54,376 nt of DNA, from positions 1-54,376 of the forward strand of contig JADCLI010000040.1 of the NCBI GenBank assembly GCA_016803235.1, written 5' to 3'. The notes beneath the pieces were generated by a model that did no database searches, was not told where the DNA came from, and saw only the letters and a program-made list of their open reading frames with translations. Position 1 is the first letter of the stretch, and each line of letters begins with the position of its first letter. Below are positions 8,607 through 15,999 of this stretch, piece by piece. Source of the stretch: Pimelobacter simplex (lineage in GTDB: Bacteria; Actinomycetota; Actinomycetes; Propionibacteriales; Nocardioidaceae). The position numbers and the translations under genes are program-made.

Positions 8607-10286
8607 TCAGGGAGCGAGCAGGGCGCGCACCCGGTCGGCTCCCAGCGCGGCGAACAGGGTGGGCAGCCGCGGGCCGCGCTCGGCGTCGACGAGCAGGTGG
8701 TAGAGCAGCTTGAAGAACGCCTTCTGGTCCGCCTTGACCTCGTCGGTCGGGGCGTCCTCGACGGAGAGGCCGCGGGCCAGCTTGGGCACGCCGTAGATCA
8801 GCGTGGTGAGGTCCTCGACCGAGTCGAAGGAGTCGGGCAGCACGTCGAGCAGCAGCCCCAGCCAGCGGGCCTCGTCGTCCCCCAGGGCGGCGAGGCGCTC
8901 GGTGTCGGCGGCCGTGCGGACGGTCGTGCGCTCCTCCGGGTCGACGTACTCGGTGATCCAGGTGGCGGCCTTCGCCAGCCGCGGCTCGAGCTCGGCCTCG
9001 CTGGCGCCGACCGTGCGGGCCGTGATCTCGCGGGAGCCCGCGGTGACGTCGGCGACCGACGACAGCATCCGGAACGGTACGACGACCGCCGGGGTCGGCA
9101 GCGTGCCGGCCGTCGACGTGGCCGAGGCGCGCTCCCAGGCGAGGACGGCGGCGTCGCGCTTCTCCGGGATCGCGGCCTTCTTCGTGAGGGCGTCCCACTC
9201 GTCGTACAGGCGCAGCACCTCCTGGCCGAAGTCGACGTTGAACGCCTGCTTGGGCTGCCGGCGCGCGTAGAGCCAGCGCAGGATCGGGGCCTCGAGGATC
9301 CGCAGCGCCTCGGCCGCGGTCGGCACGCCGCCCTTGGACGAGGACATCTTCGGCATGCCGGCGACGCCGACGAACGAGTAGCCGACGAACGACGGGGCGG
9401 TGCCGCCGAAGATCGGACCGACGATCTCCTTGCCGACGGTGTACGACGACCCGGGGGACGCGTGGTCGACGCCACCCGGCTCGAAGTGCACGCCCTCGAA
9501 GGTCCAGCGCATCGGCCAGTCGACCTTCCAGACCAGCTTGCCCTCGTCCTGGGTGGCGACGTTGGTGACATGGGAGTCGCCGCACACGTCGCAGGTGTAG
9601 GCGAGATCGGTGCTCTCGTCGTCGTACGACGTGAGGGTGACCGTGTCGCGGCCGCAGCCGCGGCAGTACGGCTTGTAGGGGAAGCGCGCGAGGTCCTCGG
9701 TCGAGCCGTGCCCGGACTCCTCCTCCGCGGTCGACTCCTCGGCACCCTCGACCTTCTTGGTGCGGAAGCGGGACATCACGGTCTCGATCTCGCCGCGCTT
9801 GCGGATCGCGGTGAGCACCTGCTCGCGATAGGTGCCGGACCGGTACATCCCGGTCTGGTCGACCTCGACCATGTCGCAGCCCATCTCGACGAGCGCGGCA
9901 CGCAGCGGCGCCTTGTAGCGCTCGCCCCAGTTTGCGAACTCGCCCGTGGGGTCGGGGACGGCGGACAGCGGCCGGCCGATGTGCTCGTTCCAGGCGGGGT
10001 CGATGCCGGCCGGGACCTTCCGGAACCGGTCGTAGTCGTCCCAGCTGTGCAGGTGGCGCACGTTGATGCCGCGACGGCGGATCTCCTCGGCCACGAAGTG
10101 CACGGTGAGGAACTCGCGCAGGTTGCCGAGGTGGATCGGCCCGGACGGGCTGATGCCGGACGCGCAGGTGACCAGGTCGGGCAGGGCGCCGCCGTTGACC
10201 TGCTCGGCGTGCCGCAGCGCCAGGTCGGCGGTCCGGGTCACCCAGTCGGCGGGGTCCTGCTGCTGGTTGCTCTGTCCACGTGCCAC
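8607..10286 (-). CDS. lysS: Class I lysyl-tRNA synthetase
   Basis: This 559-residue enzyme attaches lysine to tRNA-Lys. It is the class I (archaeal-type) form with a Rossmann catalytic core: the HIGH-like motif is HLGN at residues 52-55 (SGISPSGPIHLGN) and the KMSKS-like motif is KMSSSKG at 313-319. A zinc-ribbon-like insertion has CRGC followed by CDVC. A helical anticodon-binding region follows. Class I LysRS is unusual in bacteria but known in actinobacteria, alpha-proteobacteria and spirochaetes, sometimes beside a class II enzyme. The start is GTG 10286, 19 bp after the lipid-kinase gene, so the two are probably co-transcribed. Its stop codon lies in GAGCTCAGGG, a piece of the intergenic repeat. 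Confidence 0.95.
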   Translation of the reverse strand: MARGQSNQQQDPADWVTRTADLALRHAEQVNGGALPDLVTCASGISPSGPIHLGNLREFLTVHFVAEEIRRRGINVRHLHSWDDYDRFRKVPAGIDPAWNEHIGRPLSAVPDPTGEFANWGERYKAPLRAALVEMGCDMVEVDQTGMYRSGTYREQVLTAIRKRGEIETVMSRFRTKKVEGAEESTAEEESGHGSTEDLARFPYKPYCRGCGRDTVTLTSYDDESTDLAYTCDVCGDSHVTNVATQDEGKLVWKVDWPMRWTFEGVHFEPGGVDHASPGSSYTVGKEIVGPIFGGTAPSFVGYSFVGVAGMPKMSSSKGGVPTAAEALRILEAPILRWLYARRQPKQAFNVDFGQEVLRLYDEWDALTKKAAIPEKRDAAVLAWERASATSTAGTLPTPAVVVPFRMLSSVADVTAGSREITARTVGASEAELEPRLAKAATWITEYVDPEERTTVRTAADTERLAALGDDEARWLGLLLDVLPDSFDSVEDLTTLIYGVPKLARGLSVEDAPTDEVKADQKAFFKLLYHLLVDAERGPRLPTLFAALGADRVRALLAP

Positions 10287-10305
10287 GGCGCCACAGCCTA
10301 TTGCG

Positions 10306-11196
10306 CTACGCGCGCGGGACCACCATCGCGTACGCCGCCGGCTGCACCCGCCAGGTCCGCGAGCGCACCGGCCCGTCGATCTCCCCGTCGCTGTTGCACT
10401 CGAAGGGCGTGCCGGTCACCCGGACCGTGCGGCCGCGCAGGATCCGGACGTCACGGTGCTCCTCGTGCCGAGCGAACGGCAGCCGGACGAGGTAGCCCAG
10501 CCGCGCGAGCGGGCCGCGCGGTGTCGCGACCATCACGTCGACCTCGCCGTCGTGCGGCTCGGCGTCGGGCGTGAGCTCGGTGCCGCCGCCCACCGAGGCG
10601 CCGTTGCCGACCGCGACCATCAGCACCGGCTGGTCCACGTCGACGACGACCTCGTCGTCGACCTCGACCCGGACGCGCAGGCTCGGCGGGTTGAGCGCGG
10701 TCTGCAGGGCGCCGATGGGGTACCCGACCTTGCCGAGCCGCTCCTTCCATCGCGCACCGCGCTTGCCGGCCTCCGCGCCGGCGCCGAGGTGGACGCTGTT
10801 GACGGTCACCTGGCCGTCCTCGTCGACCACCAGGTCGGTCGGCCGCGGCCCACCGGACAGGACCACCCGCGCGGCCTCCGCCGGGTCCAGCGGCAGGCCG
10901 AGGGTGCGGGCGAAGTCGTTGCCGGTGCCGAGCGGGACCAGCCCGAGGACCCGGCCGGAGAGGTCGTCGCGCGCGTGCAGCGCCTGGACCACCGCGTGGA
11001 TGCTGCCGTCGCCGCCGGCCACGACGAGCGTGCGGTCGCCGGCCGCGGCCAGCACGTCGTCGAGCTCCTCCTCGGAGGAGGTCGCGGCGACCTCGACCTC
11101 GGCACCCTCCCGCAGCACGGCCAGCGCCGCGTCGACGGCCTCCCGGTCCGCCGTACCCGCGTCGCTGTTGGTGATCAGCAGCAGTCTCGTCGCCAC
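10306..11196 (-). CDS. Diacylglycerol kinase-family lipid kinase
   Basis: The 296-residue protein has the DAGK catalytic fold. TRLLLITNSDAGTADREAVD is the N-terminal strand and loop, VVAGGDGSIHAVVQAL carries the GGDG nucleotide-binding motif near residue 60, and LGLVPLGTGNDFARTL is the classic PLGTGNDFAR motif. It phosphorylates a lipid alcohol such as diacylglycerol, sphingosine-like or polyprenol-type substrates; the substrate is not determinable here. The C-terminal beta-sandwich half is complete. The start is GTG 11196. It lies upstream of lysS on the same strand with a 19-bp gap and diverges from the carboxyltransferase gene. Confidence 0.92.
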   Translation of the reverse strand: MATRLLLITNSDAGTADREAVDAALAVLREGAEVEVAATSSEEELDDVLAAAGDRTLVVAGGDGSIHAVVQALHARDDLSGRVLGLVPLGTGNDFARTLGLPLDPAEAARVVLSGGPRPTDLVVDEDGQVTVNSVHLGAGAEAGKRGARWKERLGKVGYPIGALQTALNPPSLRVRVEVDDEVVVDVDQPVLMVAVGNGASVGGGTELTPDAEPHDGEVDVMVATPRGPLARLGYLVRLPFARHEEHRDVRILRGRTVRVTGTPFECNSDGEIDGPVRSRTWRVQPAAYAMVVPRA

Positions 11197-11271
11197 GCCC
11201 TCACCCTAGGCCCAGGCCTTGGCAGAACTTGCCGACGTACGCCGTGCACCGCCGTGGTTGGATTCCGAGCC

Positions 11272-12732
11272 ATGAGCACGGCCCCGAGCACGCCCCGACG
11301 CTGGACCGCCCGCGAGATGATCGACCTCGTCCTCGACGAGGGCTCCTACGAGTCGTGGGACGCGCCGGTCGACATCAGTGGGCACGGCGAGGCGTACCAG
11401 GCCGAGCTGCGCGCCGCCGCGGAGAAGGCCGGGACCGACGAGTCCGTGCTGACCGGGCGCGGCACGGTGCGCGGGCGGCCGGTCGCCTTCGTCGTCAACG
11501 AGTTCCGCTTCCTGGCCGGCTCGATCGGCGTCGCGGCGGCGACCCGGATCGCGGCCGCCGTGCGTCGCGCCACCGCCGAGGGGCTGCCCGTCCTGGCGAG
11601 CACCTCGTCGGGCGGCACCCGGATGCAGGAGGGCACTCGTGCCTTCGTGCAGATGGTCGAGATCTCCCGGGCGCTGATGGAGCACCGGGGGGCGGGCCTG
11701 CCGTACCTCGTGCACCTGCGCCACCCCACCACCGGCGGCGTCTACGCGTCGTGGGGCTCACTGGGGCACGTCACCGTGGCCGAGCCGGGCGCGCTGGTGG
11801 GCTTCCTCGGACCGAAGGTCTACGAGGCGCTCAACGGCGAGCCGTTCCCCGAGGGCGTCCAGGTCGCCGAGAACCTGGCCGCGCACGGCGTCATCGACGC
11901 GGTGATCCCCGTCGAGAACCTGCCGCAGCTGGTCGACCACGCGCTCGGTGTCCTGGTCGACCCGCCGTCCCCGCCCGCGCTCGAGCGCCGCGCCCCGGTC
12001 GCCCCCGGGACGGTGCTCGACCACGCGGTCTGGGAGGACATCGAGATCACGCGTGGCGAGGGGCGGGTCGGCGTACGCGACCTGATCAGGTACGGCGCCG
12101 CCAGCACCCTGCGGCTCAAGGGCACCGACGAGGGCGAGCGGGACGACTCGGTCCTCATCGCGCTCACCCGCCTCGACGGCCAGCCCTGCGTCCTGGTCGG
12201 CCAGGACCGCTCCCGACAGACACCGGCGACGCCGATGGGGCCGGGCGCGCTGCGCGAGGCCCGGCGCGCGATGGAGCTCGCCGAGGAGCTGCGGCTGCCG
12301 CTCGTGACCGTCATCGACACCCCCGGCGCCGAGCTCTCGAAGCAGGCCGAGGAGGGCGCGATGGCCGGCGAGATCGCCCGCTGCATCGCCGGCCTGGTGA
12401 CCATGACCGTGCCCACGGTCTCGGTGATCCTGGGCCAGGGCTGCGGGGGCGGCGCGCTCGCCCTGCTCCCCGGGCAGACCGTGCTCGCGACCGAGCGCGG
12501 CTGGCTGTCCCCGCTGCCGCCCGAGGGCGCGAGCGTGATCGTGCACGGCGAGCCGTCCCGTGCCGCCGAGATGGCCACCCAGCAGAAGGTCGGCGCGCTC
12601 GACCTGCTCGCGGACGGCGACGTGCACGGCGTCGTGCCCGAGACGGCGGAGGACACCCCCGAGACGTTGGCCCGTGCCGTCGTCGCGGAGATCGCCGCCC
12701 GCCTGAGCTCGTCGAGTAGCCCGAGCCGCTAG
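11272..12732 (+). CDS. Fused acyl-CoA carboxyltransferase (AccD3-like)
   Basis: This 486-residue protein joins beta-type and alpha-type carboxyltransferase halves. The N half has GGTRMQEG (114-121) and GGVYASWGSLGHVTVAEPGALVGFLGP. The C half has ATPMGPGALREARRAMELAEEL, VTVIDTPGAELSKQAEEGAMAGEIAR and QGCGGGALALLPG. It transfers CO2 from biotin to an acyl-CoA, probably acetyl- or propionyl-CoA. Unlike AccD of E. coli, there is no N-terminal CxxC zinc ribbon. Layout and length resemble mycobacterial AccD3. No biotin-carrier gene is adjacent, so it must work with a biotin subunit encoded elsewhere. The last residues (LSSSSSPSR) are encoded by the intergenic repeat, which also supplies the stop codon. 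Confidence 0.88.
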   Translation: MSTAPSTPRRWTAREMIDLVLDEGSYESWDAPVDISGHGEAYQAELRAAAEKAGTDESVLTGRGTVRGRPVAFVVNEFRFLAGSIGVAAATRIAAAVRRATAEGLPVLASTSSGGTRMQEGTRAFVQMVEISRALMEHRGAGLPYLVHLRHPTTGGVYASWGSLGHVTVAEPGALVGFLGPKVYEALNGEPFPEGVQVAENLAAHGVIDAVIPVENLPQLVDHALGVLVDPPSPPALERRAPVAPGTVLDHAVWEDIEITRGEGRVGVRDLIRYGAASTLRLKGTDEGERDDSVLIALTRLDGQPCVLVGQDRSRQTPATPMGPGALREARRAMELAEELRLPLVTVIDTPGAELSKQAEEGAMAGEIARCIAGLVTMTVPTVSVILGQGCGGGALALLPGQTVLATERGWLSPLPPEGASVIVHGEPSRAAEMATQQKVGALDLLADGDVHGVVPETAEDTPETLARAVVAEIAARLSSSSSPSR

Positions 12733-12822
12733 GCGATCTGTCGTGAGGGACGAGCGAAGGTATCGAGACGCCGGCGCGCCTCGACTTCGATCGCCGACGG
12801 CCCCTTCGCAAGCTCAGGGGCC
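12706..12822. repeat. Dispersed intergenic repeat spanning two gene ends
   Basis: The element carries GAGCTCGTCGAGTAG (12705-12719, inside the end of the carboxyltransferase gene), GAGGGACGAGC (12745-12755, one mismatch to GAGGAACGAGC), TATCGAGACGCCGG (12761-12774) and a 7-bp-stem hairpin (12799-12805/12816-12822). The hairpin includes the stop codon of the isomerase-like gene. Both convergent genes therefore end inside repeat sequence. Confidence 0.6.
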
Positions 12823-13191
12823 TGCGATCAGATCCTCGGCGGCCCAGAACGCCCGCATGCTGGTGATCCGGCCGTCGTCGTCGAAGGTCATCACGTCGAT
12901 CGGCGCGAGCGTGAAGGTCTGGTCGCCGGCCTTGGTGGCCAGCTCGAAGGAGAAGGCCGCCTCGTTGCCGGCGACCCGGGCGAACAGCAGGCGCCCCTCC
13001 TGCTCGAGGCCGTCGAGGGTCCCGTAGAACGCGGCGATCTGCTCGCGGGTGGTGAGGACGTCGGAGCCGACCGGGTCCTCGACGGTGGCGCCCTCGGCGT
13101 ACAGCGCCACGACGTCGGCCGAGGAGCCGGTCGCCACCAGGTCGACGTAGGTCTGGATGGTCTCGAGGATGGTCTCGCGGCTGGCGCCCAT
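12814..13191 (-). CDS. Ketosteroid isomerase-like protein (NTF2/SnoaL fold)
   Basis: The 125-residue product closely follows the pattern of bacterial 3-oxo-steroid delta5-delta4 isomerase. YAEGATVEDPVGSD, REQIAAFYGTLDGL and PIDVMTFDDDGRITSMRAFWAAEDL all match family blocks. The catalytic Tyr16/Asp40/Asp103 triad of the Pseudomonas enzyme corresponds here to Tyr15, Asp39 and Asp99, all present. This supports real steroid-isomerase chemistry rather than a generic NTF2 protein, although limonene-epoxide-hydrolase-like or other roles remain possible. The ATG at 13191 lies 15 bp downstream of a perfect KstR-type palindrome, the operator of the cholesterol-catabolism regulon. No other steroid genes are visible in the window. 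Confidence 0.82.
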   Translation of the reverse strand: MGASRETILETIQTYVDLVATGSSADVVALYAEGATVEDPVGSDVLTTREQIAAFYGTLDGLEQEGRLLFARVAGNEAAFSFELATKAGDQTFTLAPIDVMTFDDDGRITSMRAFWAAEDLIAGP

Positions 13192-13205
13192 GGCTGCTCC
13201 TAGAT

Positions 13206-13221
13206 CTAGAACGCGTTCTAG
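13206..13221 (-). promoter_or_regulatory. KstR-type operator palindrome
   Basis: CTAGAACGCGTTCTAG is a perfect 16-bp palindrome. Its 14-bp core TAGAACGCGTTCTA (13207-13220) matches the KstR consensus TNNAACNNGTTNNA exactly. It lies 15 bp upstream of the isomerase-like ATG on the minus strand, well placed for repression. A second palindrome, CTAGATCTAG (13200-13209), overlaps its edge. Confidence 0.7.
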
Positions 13222-13249
13222 TTGAGCATAGGGGGCGGAAGGCGCCGCG

Positions 13250-14293
13250 TCATCCGGCGTCGGCGAGGGCGCTCGTCGTGCCGACCCGGCCCCGGCCCGA
13301 CTGCTTGGCGTCGTAGAGCGCCGCGTCGGCGGCCGAGTAGAGCGAACGCAGGTCCTCGCCGTGGGTCGGCATGTGGGCGCAGCCGAGGCTGATCGAGACG
13401 TCCAGGCGGGTGTGGTCGCCGACGACGAACACCCGCTCGCGTACGGCGGCCAGCACCTCCTCGGCGCGGGCGACGGCCACCGGCAGGCCGCAGCCCGGGA
13501 GCAGGACGGCGATCTCGTCGCCGCCGAGGCGGCACACGACGTCCGCCGGCCGGCTGTGCTCGAGCAGCAGCCCCGCGAGCTGCACCAGCACCTCGTCACC
13601 GGCCGGGTGCCCGTGCTGGTCGTTGATCGCCTTGAAGTGGTCGACGTCGATGAGGACGAGGGCGGTGCCGGCGTGGCTGTGCGCGCCGGAGAGCGCGGAG
13701 GTGGCGGCCTCGTCGAGGACCCGGCGCGTCGCGAGACCGGTGAGCGGGTCGACCGCCGCCATCCGCTCGAGCTGCGCGACGGTCCGCGCGTGCCGCTCGC
13801 TGGCGACGGCCAGCAGCACCGAGGAGGTCACCAGCGCCGCCGTCACGTAGAAGGCGTCGACCACCGCCGCCCGCGGAGGGAGCTGGGCGAGCACGACGAC
13901 CAGCTCGCCGGCCACCGATGCCGCCGTCATCAGCACTGCGCCGGGCGGGCGCAGCTGGGAGGCGCCGTACAGCGCCGGGAACAGGAAGAAGACCTGCGCC
14001 GAGACGCCGCTGTCGTGGGTCAGCAGGTCGATCGCCGCGAGTGCGCCGACGGCCAGCAGTGGACCGAGCGCCCAGCCGAGCCGGTGGCGCTCGTCGAACC
14101 GGCGCGCCAGCACGCTGAACGCGATCACGAGGGCGACCAGCCCGCCGGCGACGGCGATCCCGGACCGGCCGAGGTCCTGGTGCTGGACCGGTGCGGTCAC
14201 GAGCGCGACGCCGGCGCCGACCGCGCACAGGGTGGAGACGGAGCGGGCGGCGGCGCGGTGGCTGCGCGGCTGCATCCAGTCGACGAGGTTCAT
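13250..14293 (-). CDS. Membrane-bound diguanylate cyclase (GGDEI variant)
   Basis: The 347-residue protein has an N-terminal membrane part with about six hydrophobic segments (residues 20-165), then a GGDEF domain opening with AAVDPLTGLATRR (179-191). The active-site loop is RLGGDEIAVL (residues 255-264), GGDEI instead of GGDEF; the metal- and GTP-contacting Asp and Glu are kept. An RxxD inhibitory site (RPAD, 248-251) sits five residues before GGDEI, so c-di-GMP product inhibition is likely. LIDVDHFKAINDQHGHPAGDEVL is intact. It is therefore probably an active cyclase. The ATG at 14293 marks the natural beginning before the first span; the open frame extends to 14662 into the purA leader. 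Confidence 0.88.
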   Translation of the reverse strand: MNLVDWMQPRSHRAAARSVSTLCAVGAGVALVTAPVQHQDLGRSGIAVAGGLVALVIAFSVLARRFDERHRLGWALGPLLAVGALAAIDLLTHDSGVSAQVFFLFPALYGASQLRPPGAVLMTAASVAGELVVVLAQLPPRAAVVDAFYVTAALVTSSVLLAVASERHARTVAQLERMAAVDPLTGLATRRVLDEAATSALSGAHSHAGTALVLIDVDHFKAINDQHGHPAGDEVLVQLAGLLLEHSRPADVVCRLGGDEIAVLLPGCGLPVAVARAEEVLAAVRERVFVVGDHTRLDVSISLGCAHMPTHGEDLRSLYSAADAALYDAKQSGRGRVGTTSALADAG

Positions 14294-14609
14294 GAGGCAT
14301 CCGAGAGGCGGTGAGGGCGGGCTGGGTCTCGACGGTAAGCGGGGCGGAGCCGGCCGATCCGGGGATCGCCCGAGTCGGGGCGCCAGGCCGGCAGATACCG
14401 TCCGATCGTCGGGCCGACGTGACGCGACCGGACTAGACCGGCGCCGCCGAAAGCCGGACTCCGGTTGCGTTTTGGTAACGTGACGCCGCAAGAGCCCCGG
14501 TCCTTGCCGGGGCTTCTTGCTTGTCCGACACCAGCAAGAGAGCAAGTGGTGCGTTGAGCAGCCGTCCTCGCGGGCGGAGGGACTCCGTCCGTGCGAAGGA
14601 GCAACCAAG
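14294..14609 (+). promoter_or_regulatory. Divergent control region and purA leader
   Basis: This 316-bp gap between the cyclase gene and purA has no convincing ORF. A possible -10 box TAACGT (14476-14481) has no clear -35. A hairpin with an 8-bp perfect stem follows (AGCCCCGG 14493-14500, loop TCCTTG, CCGGGGCT 14507-14514, then TTCTTGC), resembling an attenuator or short terminator in the 5' leader. AAGGAG (14596-14601) is the purA ribosome-binding site. No riboswitch class is recognised. Confidence 0.45.
14493..14514 (+). terminator. Leader hairpin before purA
   Basis: The 8-bp perfect GC stem with a 6-nt loop is followed by a weak pyrimidine/T stretch (TTCTTGC). It lies about 95 bp before the purA start codon, so it could end transcripts early (attenuation) or stop read-through from upstream. 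Confidence 0.5.
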
Positions 14610-15893
14610 ATGCCTGCAATCGTGATCGTCGGAGCCCAGTGGGGCGACGAGGGCAAGGGCAAGGCGACCGACCACCTCGGCAGCCAGGTCGACTACGTCG
14701 TCAAGTTCAACGGCGGCAACAACGCCGGCCACACCGTGGTCATCGGCGACGAGAAGTACGCCCTCCACCTGCTGCCCAGCGGCATCCTCACCCCCGGCTG
14801 CACGCCGGTCATCGGCAACGGCGTCGTCGTCGACATCGACGTGCTGTTCCAGGAGATCGAAGGCCTCGAGGGCCGTGGCGTCGACACCAGCAAGCTCAAG
14901 CTGAGCGCCAACGCGCACGTCATCGCCGACTACAACCGGACGATCGACAAGGTCACCGAGCGCTTCCTCGGCAGCCGCCGGATCGGTACGACGGGCCGCG
15001 GCATCGGCCCGACCTACGCCGACAAGATGAACCGGATCGGCATCCGGGTCCAGGACCTGTTCGACGAGAAGATCCTCACCCAGAAGGTCGAGGGTGCCCT
15101 CGAGCTCAAGGGCCAGATCCTCACGAAGATCTACAACCGCCGCGCCCCCTCGGTCGAGCAGACCGTCGAGGGCCTGCTGGCGCACGCGGAGCGGCTGGCG
15201 CCGTACGTCTGCGACACGGGGCTGCTGCTCAGCCAGGCGCTCGACCGCGACGAGGTCGTGCTGATGGAGGCCGGCCAGGCCACCCTGCTCGACGTCGACC
15301 ACGGCACCTACCCGTTCGTGACGTCCAGCAGCGCGATCTCCGCCGGCGCCTGCACCGGCACCGGCATCCCGCCGACGCGCATCGACCAGGTCATCGCCAT
15401 CGCCAAGGCCTACACCACCCGCGTCGGCGAGGGCCCGTTCCCGACCGAGCTGCACGACGAGAACGGCGAGTTCCTGCGCAAGGCCGGCTGGGAGTACGGC
15501 ACCACCACCGGCCGCCCGCGCCGCTGCGGCTGGATGGACACCGTGATCACGCGGTACGCCGCGCGGGTCAACGGCGTCACCGACTTCGTGCTCACCAAGC
15601 TCGACACGCTCACCGGCCTCGCCGAGCTGCCGGTCTGCGTGGCCTACGACGTCGACGGGGTCCGCCACGACGAGATGCCGGTCAACCAGACCGACTTCCA
15701 CCACGCCGTGCCGATCTACGAGAACCTCCCCGGCTGGAGCGAGGACATCTCCGGGTGCCGCAGCTTCGAGGACCTGCCGAAGGCCGCGCGGGAGTACGTC
15801 GAGTTCGTCGAGGAGCGCTCCGGTGCGAGGATCTCGGTCGTCGGCGTCGGCCCCGAGCGCGAGCAGGCGGTCGTCCGGCACGCCCTGCGGTAG
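14610..15893 (+). CDS. purA: Adenylosuccinate synthetase
   Basis: The 427-residue enzyme makes adenylosuccinate from IMP, aspartate and GTP, the first committed step to AMP. The N-terminal GTP loop WGDEGKGK (residues 11-18) is intact, as are the NNAGHTV segment, GTTGRGIGPTYADK, the TSSSAISAGACTGTGIPPT block and the TTTGRPRRCGW signature. Length is normal for the family. ATG 14610 follows AAGGAG at 8-nt spacing. Unlike the other pur genes here it has a long 5' leader with a hairpin rather than a leaderless start. It lies 316 bp from the divergent cyclase gene and appears monocistronic. Confidence 0.97.
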   Translation: MPAIVIVGAQWGDEGKGKATDHLGSQVDYVVKFNGGNNAGHTVVIGDEKYALHLLPSGILTPGCTPVIGNGVVVDIDVLFQEIEGLEGRGVDTSKLKLSANAHVIADYNRTIDKVTERFLGSRRIGTTGRGIGPTYADKMNRIGIRVQDLFDEKILTQKVEGALELKGQILTKIYNRRAPSVEQTVEGLLAHAERLAPYVCDTGLLLSQALDRDEVVLMEAGQATLLDVDHGTYPFVTSSSAISAGACTGTGIPPTRIDQVIAIAKAYTTRVGEGPFPTELHDENGEFLRKAGWEYGTTTGRPRRCGWMDTVITRYAARVNGVTDFVLTKLDTLTGLAELPVCVAYDVDGVRHDEMPVNQTDFHHAVPIYENLPGWSEDISGCRSFEDLPKAAREYVEFVEERSGARISVVGVGPEREQAVVRHALR

Positions 15894-15999
15894 CGAGCGC
15901 GGTCGCCGCGAACCCGTCCGCCGACCCGGCAGGTATGGGATCGTCGCACCGGGGCACCTCACGTCGGACGTGGGGGCTCGTGGGACGTGAGGGTGTGGG

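Noticed and set aside
10063..11271. N-terminal extension of the carboxyltransferase
   Set aside because: It runs antisense through lysS and the lipid kinase and has no carboxyltransferase features.
14294..14662. N-terminal extension of the GGDEF protein
   Set aside because: It would run into purA on the other strand; the membrane domain begins naturally at ATG 14293.
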